A stretch of 64,000 bases of DNA from Lentisphaera araneosa HTCC2155 (GTDB lineage Bacteria; Verrucomicrobiota; Lentisphaeria; Lentisphaerales; Lentisphaeraceae), in assembly GCF_000170755.1 (NCBI RefSeq), contig NZ_ABCK01000013.1, positions 1 to 64,000 on the forward strand, in the 5' to 3' direction. Each line of letters opens with the position of its first letter. Position 1 is the stretch's first letter. Below are positions 8,319 through 17,448 of this stretch, piece by piece. The notes beneath the pieces were generated by a model. That model saw only the letters and a program-made list of their open reading frames with translations, had not been told where the DNA came from and made no database searches. The position numbers and the translations under genes are program-made.

Positions 8319-10372
8319 TCTTTTTCGATAAGCTTTAAACGTCGAGAAAGTACTTGTTTGACTTCTGGGTCTAATTGATTAGGCGAGGTAATAAGTGTTT
8401 TCAAATAAGACATCTGTAATAACTCACGGTGGTTTAAAATTTTGAGTCCACGAATATCCAGACTTTGCAAGGTACTAGACCTTATTGGAGTAAGGTCACG
8501 TATTTTTGTGTGAGCAATAGAGAGCTCACGAATTGAGTTATGGGGAAAGGTTTCTAGACTGGTAATTTGAGTAGAATTGACATTTAAACTTATTAATGGC
8601 ATTGAACGGAAAGTAATAAAATTGACGATGGAAGTGTTAGAGAAATCGGCTTTTTCCGCGGGGAATTTCTGTAACATATAGGGGAAAACAAGTTGAGGGT
8701 TATTGGAGAGGTCGAGCAACTTGAGTTGAGGGTCGTATTTGAGATCAATTTTTTCGAGCTTGTTGAAAGTGGGAAGTAAGAGGCTCGCTAATTCGAGCCG
8801 TTCTTGATACGTTAAATCAGAGTAAATCTTATAATGAACTAAATCGGATGTCAGTGAGTTGAAAATACCAAAGTTTTCATTGATTTTCAAAATGAGAAGA
8901 TGGAAACTCTTCATAGTTTTTGGAGATTGATTACTCTTTGTATAATCTAAAATAAATTGACTGTAGGAATTTCTTTCGTTTAATTCTTCTAAAAGTCTCA
9001 TGGATTCAGGGAAATTCCCCTGGATGAAAAAAAGTTGCCCCCGCAGTTCTAGTGCAGCGTCATTATCAGTTTTGAGTTGCAGAGAGTAATCGACAAGTTC
9101 GATGGCTTTTTCGAAATTATCTTGCTCAAAGTGTTCAATGGCATCCGTATAAAGTTTTTGCGAGAGTAGGACTCCGCGTTGATCACTTTCTTCGGTTTTT
9201 AAACGGAATTTTTCGGCGAGAGCAAAAGCTTTATTACGAGAATCTTTTAAGTGTGTGGTGAAGAAAAAAGTGGAAAGAGAAATGAAGAGAAAAGCAAGAC
9301 TTATTGTGGCGAATAGGGCTTTGTTGCGCTTCACTAATAAAGAAAAAATTTTGAGGTTTGAGTTCTTCTCTGCGGAGATCGCATAACCATTGCGGAAAGC
9401 GAGGATATCATTTTTTAATTCTTCAACAGATTTATATCTCTGATTAAGGGGGACTTGAAGTGACTTGAGGCAGATGAGTTCAAGTTGAGCAGGTAGATTA
9501 TCGGCTAAGCGGGAAGGAGAAACAAAATCTCCCTCTTTGGTCTTTTGAAGAGTTAATTCAATATTGTCTGCTGTAAATGGTTTTTTATATGTTAAGAGGG
9601 TGTACAAAATGGCACCGAGAGAAAAGATGTCGCTATGCAAGCCCTTTTTTTCTTTCATGAGATGGCTTTGCTCTGGAGCCATATATCCAGGCGTGCCCTT
9701 TAAGTATCCATCTAAGGTTAGTTTATCTTCATGGATAGAATTGAGGGAGTATTTTTCGACTTCGGGAAAGGATTCATCGAGGTGGACTGAGTCATCCAGA
9801 ATAATAGCGAGTCCCCAGTCACAGACATAAACTTCTCCATATTCATCGATACAGATATTTTCAGGCTTTAAATCTAAATGAGCAATGCCCCTAGAGTGAC
9901 AGTAAGAAATAGCGTCACAGACTTTGAGAAAAATATCGATGAGTTCATTTCGGCTATGCCTTGGCTGACTTGACTTTTCTTGCTCCTGAATAAGACTTGC
10001 GAGAGTCTTTCCCTGGATGAATTTCATACTGAAAAACGGCTGATTCTCTCTGTAGCCCATGTCGTAAATAGGAATGATATTCGGGTGTTGTAAGAGTGAG
10101 TTGATTCTTCCTTCACGAAGAAAAAGTTCTTCTTTCTTGTGATCACAGGAATCCCTAGGAAGAGCTAAAGCCACAAGTCGATCGGTGTATTCATCATGAC
10201 ATTTATAGATGATTTTATGACCACCCGTGGCGTGTTTCTCAAGCTGGGTATAGCGATCAGTTTCATTTTTAATGGAATCACTGATCGGAGTCTCACCCTC
10301 TTCACTCTGAAGATAGCTTGCTTCATCAAAAATCTTAGAGAAGTTGCTTTTCGTGATGTCGTTTTTATTCAT
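8315..10372 (-). CDS. Transmembrane Ser/Thr kinase, WNK-like active site
   Basis: A Hanks-type kinase domain (about 45-330), one membrane helix (about 352-375), a coiled/TPR-like part and C-terminal leucine-rich-like repeats. Residues seen: HLDLKPEN with D167 and CDWG (for DFG) with D185. The VAIK lysine is missing (V67-A-L-A70), while K53 lies in the glycine-rich loop (GGHKIIYK). I chose ATG at 10372; a GTG at 10417 would add 15 residues, and neither has a strong RBS. It is convergent with, and overlaps, the sigma factor gene. The signal and substrate are unknown. Confidence 0.88.
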   Translation of the reverse strand: MNKNDITKSNFSKIFDEASYLQSEEGETPISDSIKNETDRYTQLEKHATGGHKIIYKCHDEYTDRLVALALPRDSCDHKKEELFLREGRINSLLQHPNIIPIYDMGYRENQPFFSMKFIQGKTLASLIQEQEKSSQPRHSRNELIDIFLKVCDAISYCHSRGIAHLDLKPENICIDEYGEVYVCDWGLAIILDDSVHLDESFPEVEKYSLNSIHEDKLTLDGYLKGTPGYMAPEQSHLMKEKKGLHSDIFSLGAILYTLLTYKKPFTADNIELTLQKTKEGDFVSPSRLADNLPAQLELICLKSLQVPLNQRYKSVEELKNDILAFRNGYAISAEKNSNLKIFSLLVKRNKALFATISLAFLFISLSTFFFTTHLKDSRNKAFALAEKFRLKTEESDQRGVLLSQKLYTDAIEHFEQDNFEKAIELVDYSLQLKTDNDAALELRGQLFFIQGNFPESMRLLEELNERNSYSQFILDYTKSNQSPKTMKSFHLLILKINENFGIFNSLTSDLVHYKIYSDLTYQERLELASLLLPTFNKLEKIDLKYDPQLKLLDLSNNPQLVFPYMLQKFPAEKADFSNTSIVNFITFRSMPLISLNVNSTQITSLETFPHNSIRELSIAHTKIRDLTPIRSSTLQSLDIRGLKILNHRELLQMSYLKTLITSPNQLDPEVKQVLSRRLKLIEKD

Positions 10373-10615
10373 AAATATCCGCAGGCTTTTGCTATGAGCT
10401 TGTTCACTATAGTACACGAAGCTCAGTTTTTAGTTCTAATAGCTACTGAGCTCAATGAGTTTCTTACATGTTTACGGAGATTATAAGCGAGATAAAAAGA
10501 GAAAAGTTTCATTCTTCATGAAATTGTTTTATAATAATTTAAAATATTAGCAGATTTCTGTAACATGCCTTTTTTAATCTCGCTTGACGTGTTAATAACT
10601 CAAGGACTTGGAATA

Positions 10616-11449
10616 ATGAATAACGCAGTATTAAACAAAGCAAGCAGACAATCGTTTACCTTAATAGAACTCCTGGTAGTAGTCGCTATAATAGGTGTTT
10701 TAGCCTCATTATTATTGCCCGTTTTATCTAAAGCACGTGAATCTGCTAGAAGAGCCACTTGTATCAATAATCAGATGCAAATTTCTCATTCACTACTGAT
10801 GTATGCCGATGATAACGCTAGTCATTACCCAGCAATGACTAACGATGGTTCATCGAGTGTTAGAGGCTGGTCTTGGGACGATCAATTAAGTTCTTACGAT
10901 GGACGTCAATTAAGTGAGCCAGATATGGACGCCTTTGGTTATGCAGCAGGTCATGCTCAACAGTCGGCGGGAAAAGTTTATCGTTGCTCAGCAGATAAAA
11001 GAGGAGAAACAACAAATAACGGTGGCAATGAAATGGCCGTGCGTTCCTACTCCTTAACGAGAGGTAAACTTTCTTCTGATGATGCAGATACAGGTGCGGG
11101 CTTAGTTTATCGTGGTATCACAAGTGATCCTTGGTCAGGCGACAGTACAGAGATGGAGTCTTTACAAGTCAGTCAAATCACGGATCCTGATGATAGTATT
11201 GCCTTAATGGAAAATCAGATACAAGAAAATACTTTAGGCCATTATAGCTATGCAGTGGCAACTGCTTGGACGATTTTGAATCAGCAAAGCAATACAGATT
11301 TCTGGGCTCATGGTTTATGGAAAATGAATTTTCTTTATGCGGATGGTCATGTGGAATACAGAACTTATACTTCGACTTATGAAGGTTCTGGTTTTGATCC
11401 TTGGTCACAGTCAAATACTCGTAATACTCAATGGGACAGCAGAAAATAG
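10616..11449 (+). CDS. Type II secretion/pseudopilin-like protein (H-X9-DG)
   Basis: 277 residues with a prepilin N-terminus ([20 protein letters not shown], Glu at position 5 of the mature form) and a C-terminal H-X9-DG motif ([17 protein letters not shown]). This architecture is greatly expanded in PVC bacteria. It is processed by prepilin peptidase and likely cell-surface or periplasmic. I chose ATG at 10616 (AAGGA upstream) over 10565, because the earlier start adds 17 residues in front of the prepilin leader. The SGNH hydrolase gene follows after 26 bp. Confidence 0.9.
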   Translation: MNNAVLNKASRQSFTLIELLVVVAIIGVLASLLLPVLSKARESARRATCINNQMQISHSLLMYADDNASHYPAMTNDGSSSVRGWSWDDQLSSYDGRQLSEPDMDAFGYAAGHAQQSAGKVYRCSADKRGETTNNGGNEMAVRSYSLTRGKLSSDDADTGAGLVYRGITSDPWSGDSTEMESLQVSQITDPDDSIALMENQIQENTLGHYSYAVATAWTILNQQSNTDFWAHGLWKMNFLYADGHVEYRTYTSTYEGSGFDPWSQSNTRNTQWDSRK

Positions 11450-11475
11450 CTAAAGAAGCTATTTGAGGATTTTTT

Positions 11476-12258
11476 ATGAACTTATTTTACCGTATTCTGA
11501 TTGTTTTTACTTTGAGCTTTACAGCTTTTTCTGTCGAACCAGGTTCTTTTGAAGAGAAGGCAAAAGCCTATAAATGGCAGCTTGTACCAGATCCGAGTTT
11601 ACCTAATGTTCTTATCTTAGGTGATTCTATTTCAATTGGCTATACACTTTACGTCCGCGAGATGTTAAAAGGGAAAGCCAATGTTTATCGCCCGGTTGCG
11701 AATGATAAACCCTTGAACTGCGGTGATACCGCAAGCGGCCTCCGCAATCTTGAGGCATGGTTAAAAACTCAAGATGTTAAAAAATGGGACTTGATTCATT
11801 TTAACTGGGGACTTCATGATTTAAAAAGAATCCAACCAGGAACTCATTACAAAGAGGCAAGAGATCCTTCCGCAGCACCGGTGCGTAGTGTAGAGGATTA
11901 TGAAATGAATCTTCAAAAATTAGTGACCTCATTAAAAGCGACTAAAGCTAAACTTATTTTTGCCACAACAACAGATTATCCAAAGGGAGTGGTGCCATGT
12001 CGACTTCCCGTTGATGCCCAACGCTACAATGACGCAGCTGAAAAAGTCATGATGACCAACAAAATAGAAATTAACGATTTATATAAATTTACACAGCCCC
12101 GTTTAAAAGAATTACAGATGCCCGTAAATGTCCATTTTTCCCTCAAGGGTTCTTACATCATCGCCAAAGAAGTGAGTGACCACATTGCAGATAAACTTAA
12201 TATCAAAGACCTTAAGTTTGATTCTTTTTCTAAAATGAATCAAGCAATGAGAAAATGA
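11476..12258 (+). CDS. Secreted SGNH/GDSL-family hydrolase
   Basis: 260 residues with a signal peptide (1-19). Block I is GDSISIG with the nucleophilic Ser, Gly is in NCGDTASG, the Asn block is FNWGLHDL, and the C-terminal His is in VHFSLKG. The usual Asp of the DxxH block is Asn here (NVHF). The family contains esterases and deacetylases of carbohydrates. A role in trimming acyl groups from polysaccharide is inference from the nearby glycan genes. Likely co-transcribed with the pseudopilin-like gene. Confidence 0.88.
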   Translation: MNLFYRILIVFTLSFTAFSVEPGSFEEKAKAYKWQLVPDPSLPNVLILGDSISIGYTLYVREMLKGKANVYRPVANDKPLNCGDTASGLRNLEAWLKTQDVKKWDLIHFNWGLHDLKRIQPGTHYKEARDPSAAPVRSVEDYEMNLQKLVTSLKATKAKLIFATTTDYPKGVVPCRLPVDAQRYNDAAEKVMMTNKIEINDLYKFTQPRLKELQMPVNVHFSLKGSYIIAKEVSDHIADKLNIKDLKFDSFSKMNQAMRK

Positions 12259-12387
12259 TTTAGTAAGCGCCTATTTACAGGAAAGATAAGTGCCATAAGC
12301 TTAAAAGATCTTCTGGTAGTTTTTGGTGAATTTTATCCTGACTCCGTGAACTCAGTAGTTCATGGATTCAGCTTAATACTTTATTTT

Positions 12388-12720
12388 GTAAGGACTCTTC
12401 CCCAGAGAGGGAGAATGTTAATAGCCTTAGGTTCATAGGCTCACAAAGGACTATTCAAAGTTTATCGCCTTCGTCGACAATTGAGCTTTATATAGCAAGG
12501 ACTCTTCCCCGGAGGGGGAGAATACTATTAGCCCTAGGTGAATGAAATGAACCTAGGGAACTCTATAAATAAGAAGCTCGTCCTCGAAGAGGGCGTACAG
12601 TCCTTTCCATTTTGTGCTTGGCTCCCTTCAAGGATCGAATATTATATTTCTAATAAGTAGCCTTAGATAGGCTCACAGAGGGCTAGTAAAATTTATCGCC
12701 TTCGTCGATAATTGAGCTAA
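12388..12720 (+). repeat. Degenerate intergenic repeats
   Basis: AAGGACTCTTCCCC(A/G)GAG(A/G)GGGAGAAT occurs at about 12389 and 12496. The pair GGCTCACA(A/G)AGG... and TTTATCGCCTTCGTCGA(C/T)AATTGAGCT occurs at about 12437-12486 and 12669-12716. The stretch 12259-12771 has no gene. It reads as decayed copies of a lineage-specific repeat, comparable in style to 4955-5252. Confidence 0.7.
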
Positions 12721-12771
12721 GTAATGCTTGTTCAAAGGGCGATTCAAAGATTTTGGAAAAGCGCTAGGAGT

Positions 12772-12811
12772 CAAAAAAAAACTCCAGTTCATTAGTGAAA
12801 GTGAACGGGAG
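12772..12811 (-). terminator. Terminator of the polysaccharide cluster
   Basis: On the - strand a CTCC.GTTCA / TGAAC.GGAG hairpin is followed by nine T residues, downstream of the gene ending at 12833. Confidence 0.8.
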
Positions 12812-12832
12812 CTTAACTCATGGATTCAGGTG

Positions 12833-14989
12833 TTAGTGAACGCGTTTTATTTTATTGACGTAGTAGTAATAGTCGCCTTGCATATCATTCCATTTAACGG
12901 GTAAGCTTGAACCCTGGCGCTTGAGCCAAGGATCATCAGTCGTGCCAATGTTGAGGAACTGTGATTTAGTGATAGGACGAATGCCGATTTCTGAAGCAGG
13001 AGAGTTCTCTGCAAAAGAAAGTTCTCCCGCTGGAAGATCTATAAATTGCGGATCTGCCATGAGGCTACGGCTATCCTGGCCTTTGAGATGCACTTTATCT
13101 AAGAAATTATCGGCCTGTTTGTTATGATTAGAATAATAAATATTATCATTGAGCATCGGGCCCATCATAAAAGTTTTGTAATGAAAATCATTGATGTTTC
13201 CCGTCGAGTAGAAAACATTCTTGCGAAAGCTCGATGAGTACTCCGCTCTATTTCCGGCCATGCCTGTGGTAAAACGCGTATTGAAGAAAAAGTTATTCTC
13301 GAAAGTGTTCTGCCCCTTCATACACAGGCCATCTTTTCCTGTTGTGCCCAATAAAATATTGAAGCTCAATAAAGAATAATGTGAGTCATCATCCGTCCGA
13401 ATCATCGAACCCTTGGGGTGATTATAAACTAAATTATAGCGAACTAAATTATCATTACCATGAGCAGATAAGTAAATGCCATTGCCATCGTGCAAGCGCT
13501 TCATGCAATCGTGAACTTCATTGAACTCAATAATATTATGTCGAGCATGCATGTAGGGCTCGTAGGCTTTCCAATCTAAAGGATCTTTGATATATTTGAT
13601 CTCATCCCAGCGAATAGAAGGCAAGTGTTCCCTTGTGCCCTTTGGGAACTGCCAAAACTTAAAGGGGTTTTTATCAGCTCGTTGATCTTTGGGGAATTTT
13701 TGAGAGAAAAAACGACGTCTAACGCCAGCGACAATAATGCCGCTATAACCTTGATCGTAAATATGATTCTTGGCAATCAAGTTATGACCACTCTGCCAAA
13801 CAAAGATGCCTGGCGAATGCCAGTAGAGTGAGCCAATTTCGCTTAAGCTATTATTGATAATGGTATTGTGGTGATTGACGTCTTTCTTTCCTGGGCCATA
13901 CCCCGCTAAAAGTATGGCGGTACCACCGAGTTTACTAAAACGATTATTGGCGATTGTAATATTTTGGCAATAAAGATCGAGTCGAACTCCATCACTCGCA
14001 GAATTGATGAAATTGCAATTGTGGACTTCGCAATCTTGGGCACCCCGAAAACGAATGAGTCCATTAGCTTTATCCCACATGTTCCAGTCGTGCTGAAGAC
14101 CAATATCATTTTTAGTCCAGCGTTGACGATCGGCGTGACTAAAGCTGAGGTTTTCAAAAATAAAATTCTTTGCAGGTCGTTCCCCTTTTCCTTCTAAACT
14201 CGAATCAGTTTTTCCTTCAATGCGAATGAGTTCATTGAGGTAGGGTGCAAAAATATCTTTGACTTGATCATCTTTTGGCCAGTAGTAGAGAGTGCCGTTG
14301 TTCAAACACCATTCGCCAGCCTCATCGAGATGTTGCAGGGAGTTTTCTATCTGCCATTCACCACTCATGATATAGGTCGCAGGGATCTTGAGTTTCGTTT
14401 TTTTGGCACCCACACGCTCAAGGGGTAAATAGTTTACCAACCATTTACGAGTTGGTTGACCAAAGAGCTCGATATCTTTAATATTCTCTAGCTTAGCTAT
14501 TTCGGGGTGCGTATTGAACTCGAAACGACTCTGCATATCGTTACAATAGAATTTACTGGGAGCCTCATTACTGAGTTCAATGATTTCTGAGCTCGCTCGT
14601 TTTAACATTTGATTTCCCTTGAAAAGCGCATGGAAATAATGCTCTCCTTCAGCCCAAGGAACTGGCGCGGACCAGATTTTGCCATTCATTAGTTCAGTTC
14701 GAGTCCAGCCTTCAATTTTGCGAGCTCCGCTAATAGTTGCTGATTCACCTGTTGCAGAACGAATAAGCGTTTTGGCATCAGAGCCACGCTCATCAAAAAT
14801 CAAACTTTGATTTAGGTGATGAGTGCCTTCGTGGATGATAATCTCAATAGTGTCTTGATAATTGTTTTGTCGAAGTTCTTGCCACTCTTTATGGGCAGAA
14901 CTGAGGTTGTTCTGATCTTTGTAGACGTGTATTTGCTTGGCATTTGCTAAGGAACTCAAGCAAATGACGAGAAGTAAAAATTTTTTCAT
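12833..14989 (-). CDS. Secreted right-handed parallel beta-helix protein
   Basis: 718 residues with a signal peptide (MKKFLLLVICLSSLANA). Many beta-helix coils follow, with repeated short N-rich turns (NCNFINSASDG, ITIANNRFSKLGGTA, HNTIINNSLSEIG). The fold is that of pectate-lyase-like and other polysaccharide-active enzymes; the substrate is unknown. I chose ATG at 14989 rather than 15016: the longer form overlaps the upstream gene and pushes the signal peptide inward. It is last of a three-gene set with 15003-17438 and the GH29 fucosidase. Confidence 0.86.
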   Translation of the reverse strand: MKKFLLLVICLSSLANAKQIHVYKDQNNLSSAHKEWQELRQNNYQDTIEIIIHEGTHHLNQSLIFDERGSDAKTLIRSATGESATISGARKIEGWTRTELMNGKIWSAPVPWAEGEHYFHALFKGNQMLKRASSEIIELSNEAPSKFYCNDMQSRFEFNTHPEIAKLENIKDIELFGQPTRKWLVNYLPLERVGAKKTKLKIPATYIMSGEWQIENSLQHLDEAGEWCLNNGTLYYWPKDDQVKDIFAPYLNELIRIEGKTDSSLEGKGERPAKNFIFENLSFSHADRQRWTKNDIGLQHDWNMWDKANGLIRFRGAQDCEVHNCNFINSASDGVRLDLYCQNITIANNRFSKLGGTAILLAGYGPGKKDVNHHNTIINNSLSEIGSLYWHSPGIFVWQSGHNLIAKNHIYDQGYSGIIVAGVRRRFFSQKFPKDQRADKNPFKFWQFPKGTREHLPSIRWDEIKYIKDPLDWKAYEPYMHARHNIIEFNEVHDCMKRLHDGNGIYLSAHGNDNLVRYNLVYNHPKGSMIRTDDDSHYSLLSFNILLGTTGKDGLCMKGQNTFENNFFFNTRFTTGMAGNRAEYSSSFRKNVFYSTGNINDFHYKTFMMGPMLNDNIYYSNHNKQADNFLDKVHLKGQDSRSLMADPQFIDLPAGELSFAENSPASEIGIRPITKSQFLNIGTTDDPWLKRQGSSLPVKWNDMQGDYYYYVNKIKRVH

Positions 14990-15002
14990 GTTGGGATCTT
15001 TT

Positions 15003-17438
15003 TTAATTATGGACAAGTTGGGAAGTGGGGGCTTTTACGGTGAAACTCCAGGTTTCACCTGAACTGACTCCATCGGGATAAATAGCATCGACTCGCCAAA
15101 AGTATTTTTTTCCTGCTTCGAGCTGTGGGCTCGGGCAAATATTGCTCTTCTTCAATTCTTTAAGCAATTGAAGTTTCTTGGGGTCTGTGCCAAAATAAAC
15201 TTTATGATCAGAGGCTTTGTAGGACTCGAGGAAAATGAGATCGACTTTGCTCTGATTGACTACACCTTCATCGAGTGGGATTGCTTGGCTAGGCTGCCAT
15301 GCTTTATAACCTGGGATCCAGTAATGATCACTAGCGGCACTTTGATAAGCACCTATATCTATGCCCTGTTTTAATTCCTGGAAATTCTTTAGTGAAGTGT
15401 ATTGATTGGGGTTCTCGGAAGCGAGTATGGTTCTACCAGAAGCAATTAGCGGACTATTGATTTTTGGTCGGAAATCTAGGTTTTGCGGATCACGCAAATA
15501 CTTATAGGCTGCGCCAGCTTCTCTCATATTATGGTCGTGCTTACCTGGTAGCACATTGTAATTGAGGTCTTTGAAAAAGCGTGCGCCATTTTGGTAGTTG
15601 GCCTTACGTTTCTCGGTGATGCGCAAATCCCAACTGCGATGACTAATGTTCGCTAGGTTATTGCGAATAATTGATTTATCGTTGCCCATGATGCCGTGCA
15701 TAGCTTTAAAGCCCTGGATACTGAAGTTGAAAGGCTCATTTTCTGGGTCGGGGAAATAATTACAGCTAATGACAGTATTATTAAAAATGAGGTGGCGGTC
15801 ACCTTTAATTTGACTGGGTTGAGTATTCCAAATGACATTGAAAGCATAAAGGCCATCTCCATAAACGGATCCATCACTCTGATGAACGTCCATGCCATGG
15901 TAATCAAAGCGCACGCCTTGACGATTACAGTCATGTACCCAGTTATGACTTACCGTAGCGCCTTTTTGAACTTTAGTCCCCACATTAATTCCCGAGCCAT
16001 CGTGTTGGAGGTTTCCTGCATCAAAAATTCGATTATACTTAATTGTACAAGAGTCTTCTATGGCGCGTATGCCTTCCGAGTTGCCGGTCCTAGAGAGGGT
16101 GCAGTTGCGGATGGTGCTACCTTTGCCAATCATAACAGAACCTGTACCACCATTCGTGTTCACATCCCATTCAATATCTTCGAAAAGGCAATTCTGGACA
16201 AGAGTGTTATCACCTTTAAAAATGATGGGAGCATTTGAGCGTGAAAAGATGCAATTGGTCAATTGGTTATCCTTACCGTCAAAAAAGGCCGACATCTGAT
16301 TATTGCTGTTGCCATTAAAGGCATTGAACCAATCGAATTGCCCTAGGACATATTTATTATCGCTTAAATAATCAAAACGGCAGTCATTAAAACGAATGTT
16401 TTCAGAAAAACGTACATTGTAACCAGCAGCAAAAAAATCAAGATTTTCAAAGCTAAGATTTTTTACCTTAGTGAGCTCTAGCATGAAGTCATTTTTACGA
16501 CTAGAAAATTTTAACTTATTTAAAGATTGTTGGTCCTCAGCCCTGTAATAGAGGTATTGGCTTTCTTTGTCATACCACCATTCATTATTTTGATCAAGGG
16601 CAGCGAGGCCATAAATATAATAGGCTGTATGCTGATGGAGTTCTCTTAATTTAATACCATCTTTTGCATAGGAAAAATGATCTGAACCGGCTTTGTGTTC
16701 TGTGATGGGGCGCGCCCATGTCATCCAGTGACCAATATTTAGAACGGCAATGGCTCCGGTAAAATCTAAAGCTGAATCAGCGAGGCTCTGAGTTTTGGCA
16801 AGACCAGAATAGCGACTATCTCCCTCATTAAAGCCATCTTTACTATGAGCTTTAAAGGCATCATCATAGGCGAGTCCTAAGCGGCTTTTTCCCGTAGGCT
16901 GACTCGATTTATAACCTCCATCGAGACTGCGCATGCCCTGAGTCATACGCCAGATTTTTCCATCTTCAAAAGTTGCGTTAGGCCAGCGCGCTAAGTAAGA
17001 ATACTTATTATCTGCAAAGAGTTGCCATATGGCTAAATTCACTTTACTGCGATAGATCTTGTTTTGATAAAGTTCCCACTTGAGTTCAAGTTCTTGGGTG
17101 CCATCGATGACAACTTTTTCACCAGGGTAGGCGGCTATCTTAAGTTTCTTTTCAAAATTTTTGAGTTCGATAACTTCTTTGTAGCGACCTTCGCGTAAAT
17201 AGATGGTGTAAGCGTCTGGAGCCTGTTGGATCGCAGTCATGATCGAAGCGTAGGGCTTTTCGAGTGAGCCATCTCCACTGGCCTTGGCATTGCTTTGGAC
17301 ATAGATGGCTTGTTGATCTAACTTTTGCGTTGGGACGTAAATTGATTTGGCGGGGGTACTCACATCTTCATGAATTGGAGAAGGTGTTTTCTGACATGAA
17401 CATAAAAACGCGCTTAGAAGGCAGAGATATTTAATCAT
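15003..17438 (-). CDS. Beta-helix lipoprotein with DUF1565-like start and fibronectin-like tail
   Basis: 811 residues with a lipoprotein signal (LLSAFLCSC). A DUF1565-like segment (SGDGSLEKPYASIMTAIQQA, YLREGRYKEVIEL) opens a long right-handed beta-helix (about 50-680). A C-terminal domain (about 720-805, AGKKYFWRVDAIYPDG) looks like the sugar-enzyme-associated fibronectin/Ig module. Probably a surface-anchored polysaccharide lyase or binding protein; catalytic residues cannot be assigned. It lies 10 bp after the fucosidase and 13 bp before the next beta-helix gene, so an operon is likely. Confidence 0.86.
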   Translation of the reverse strand: MIKYLCLLSAFLCSCQKTPSPIHEDVSTPAKSIYVPTQKLDQQAIYVQSNAKASGDGSLEKPYASIMTAIQQAPDAYTIYLREGRYKEVIELKNFEKKLKIAAYPGEKVVIDGTQELELKWELYQNKIYRSKVNLAIWQLFADNKYSYLARWPNATFEDGKIWRMTQGMRSLDGGYKSSQPTGKSRLGLAYDDAFKAHSKDGFNEGDSRYSGLAKTQSLADSALDFTGAIAVLNIGHWMTWARPITEHKAGSDHFSYAKDGIKLRELHQHTAYYIYGLAALDQNNEWWYDKESQYLYYRAEDQQSLNKLKFSSRKNDFMLELTKVKNLSFENLDFFAAGYNVRFSENIRFNDCRFDYLSDNKYVLGQFDWFNAFNGNSNNQMSAFFDGKDNQLTNCIFSRSNAPIIFKGDNTLVQNCLFEDIEWDVNTNGGTGSVMIGKGSTIRNCTLSRTGNSEGIRAIEDSCTIKYNRIFDAGNLQHDGSGINVGTKVQKGATVSHNWVHDCNRQGVRFDYHGMDVHQSDGSVYGDGLYAFNVIWNTQPSQIKGDRHLIFNNTVISCNYFPDPENEPFNFSIQGFKAMHGIMGNDKSIIRNNLANISHRSWDLRITEKRKANYQNGARFFKDLNYNVLPGKHDHNMREAGAAYKYLRDPQNLDFRPKINSPLIASGRTILASENPNQYTSLKNFQELKQGIDIGAYQSAASDHYWIPGYKAWQPSQAIPLDEGVVNQSKVDLIFLESYKASDHKVYFGTDPKKLQLLKELKKSNICPSPQLEAGKKYFWRVDAIYPDGVSSGETWSFTVKAPTSQLVHN

Positions 17439-17448
17439 ATGGGTGATC

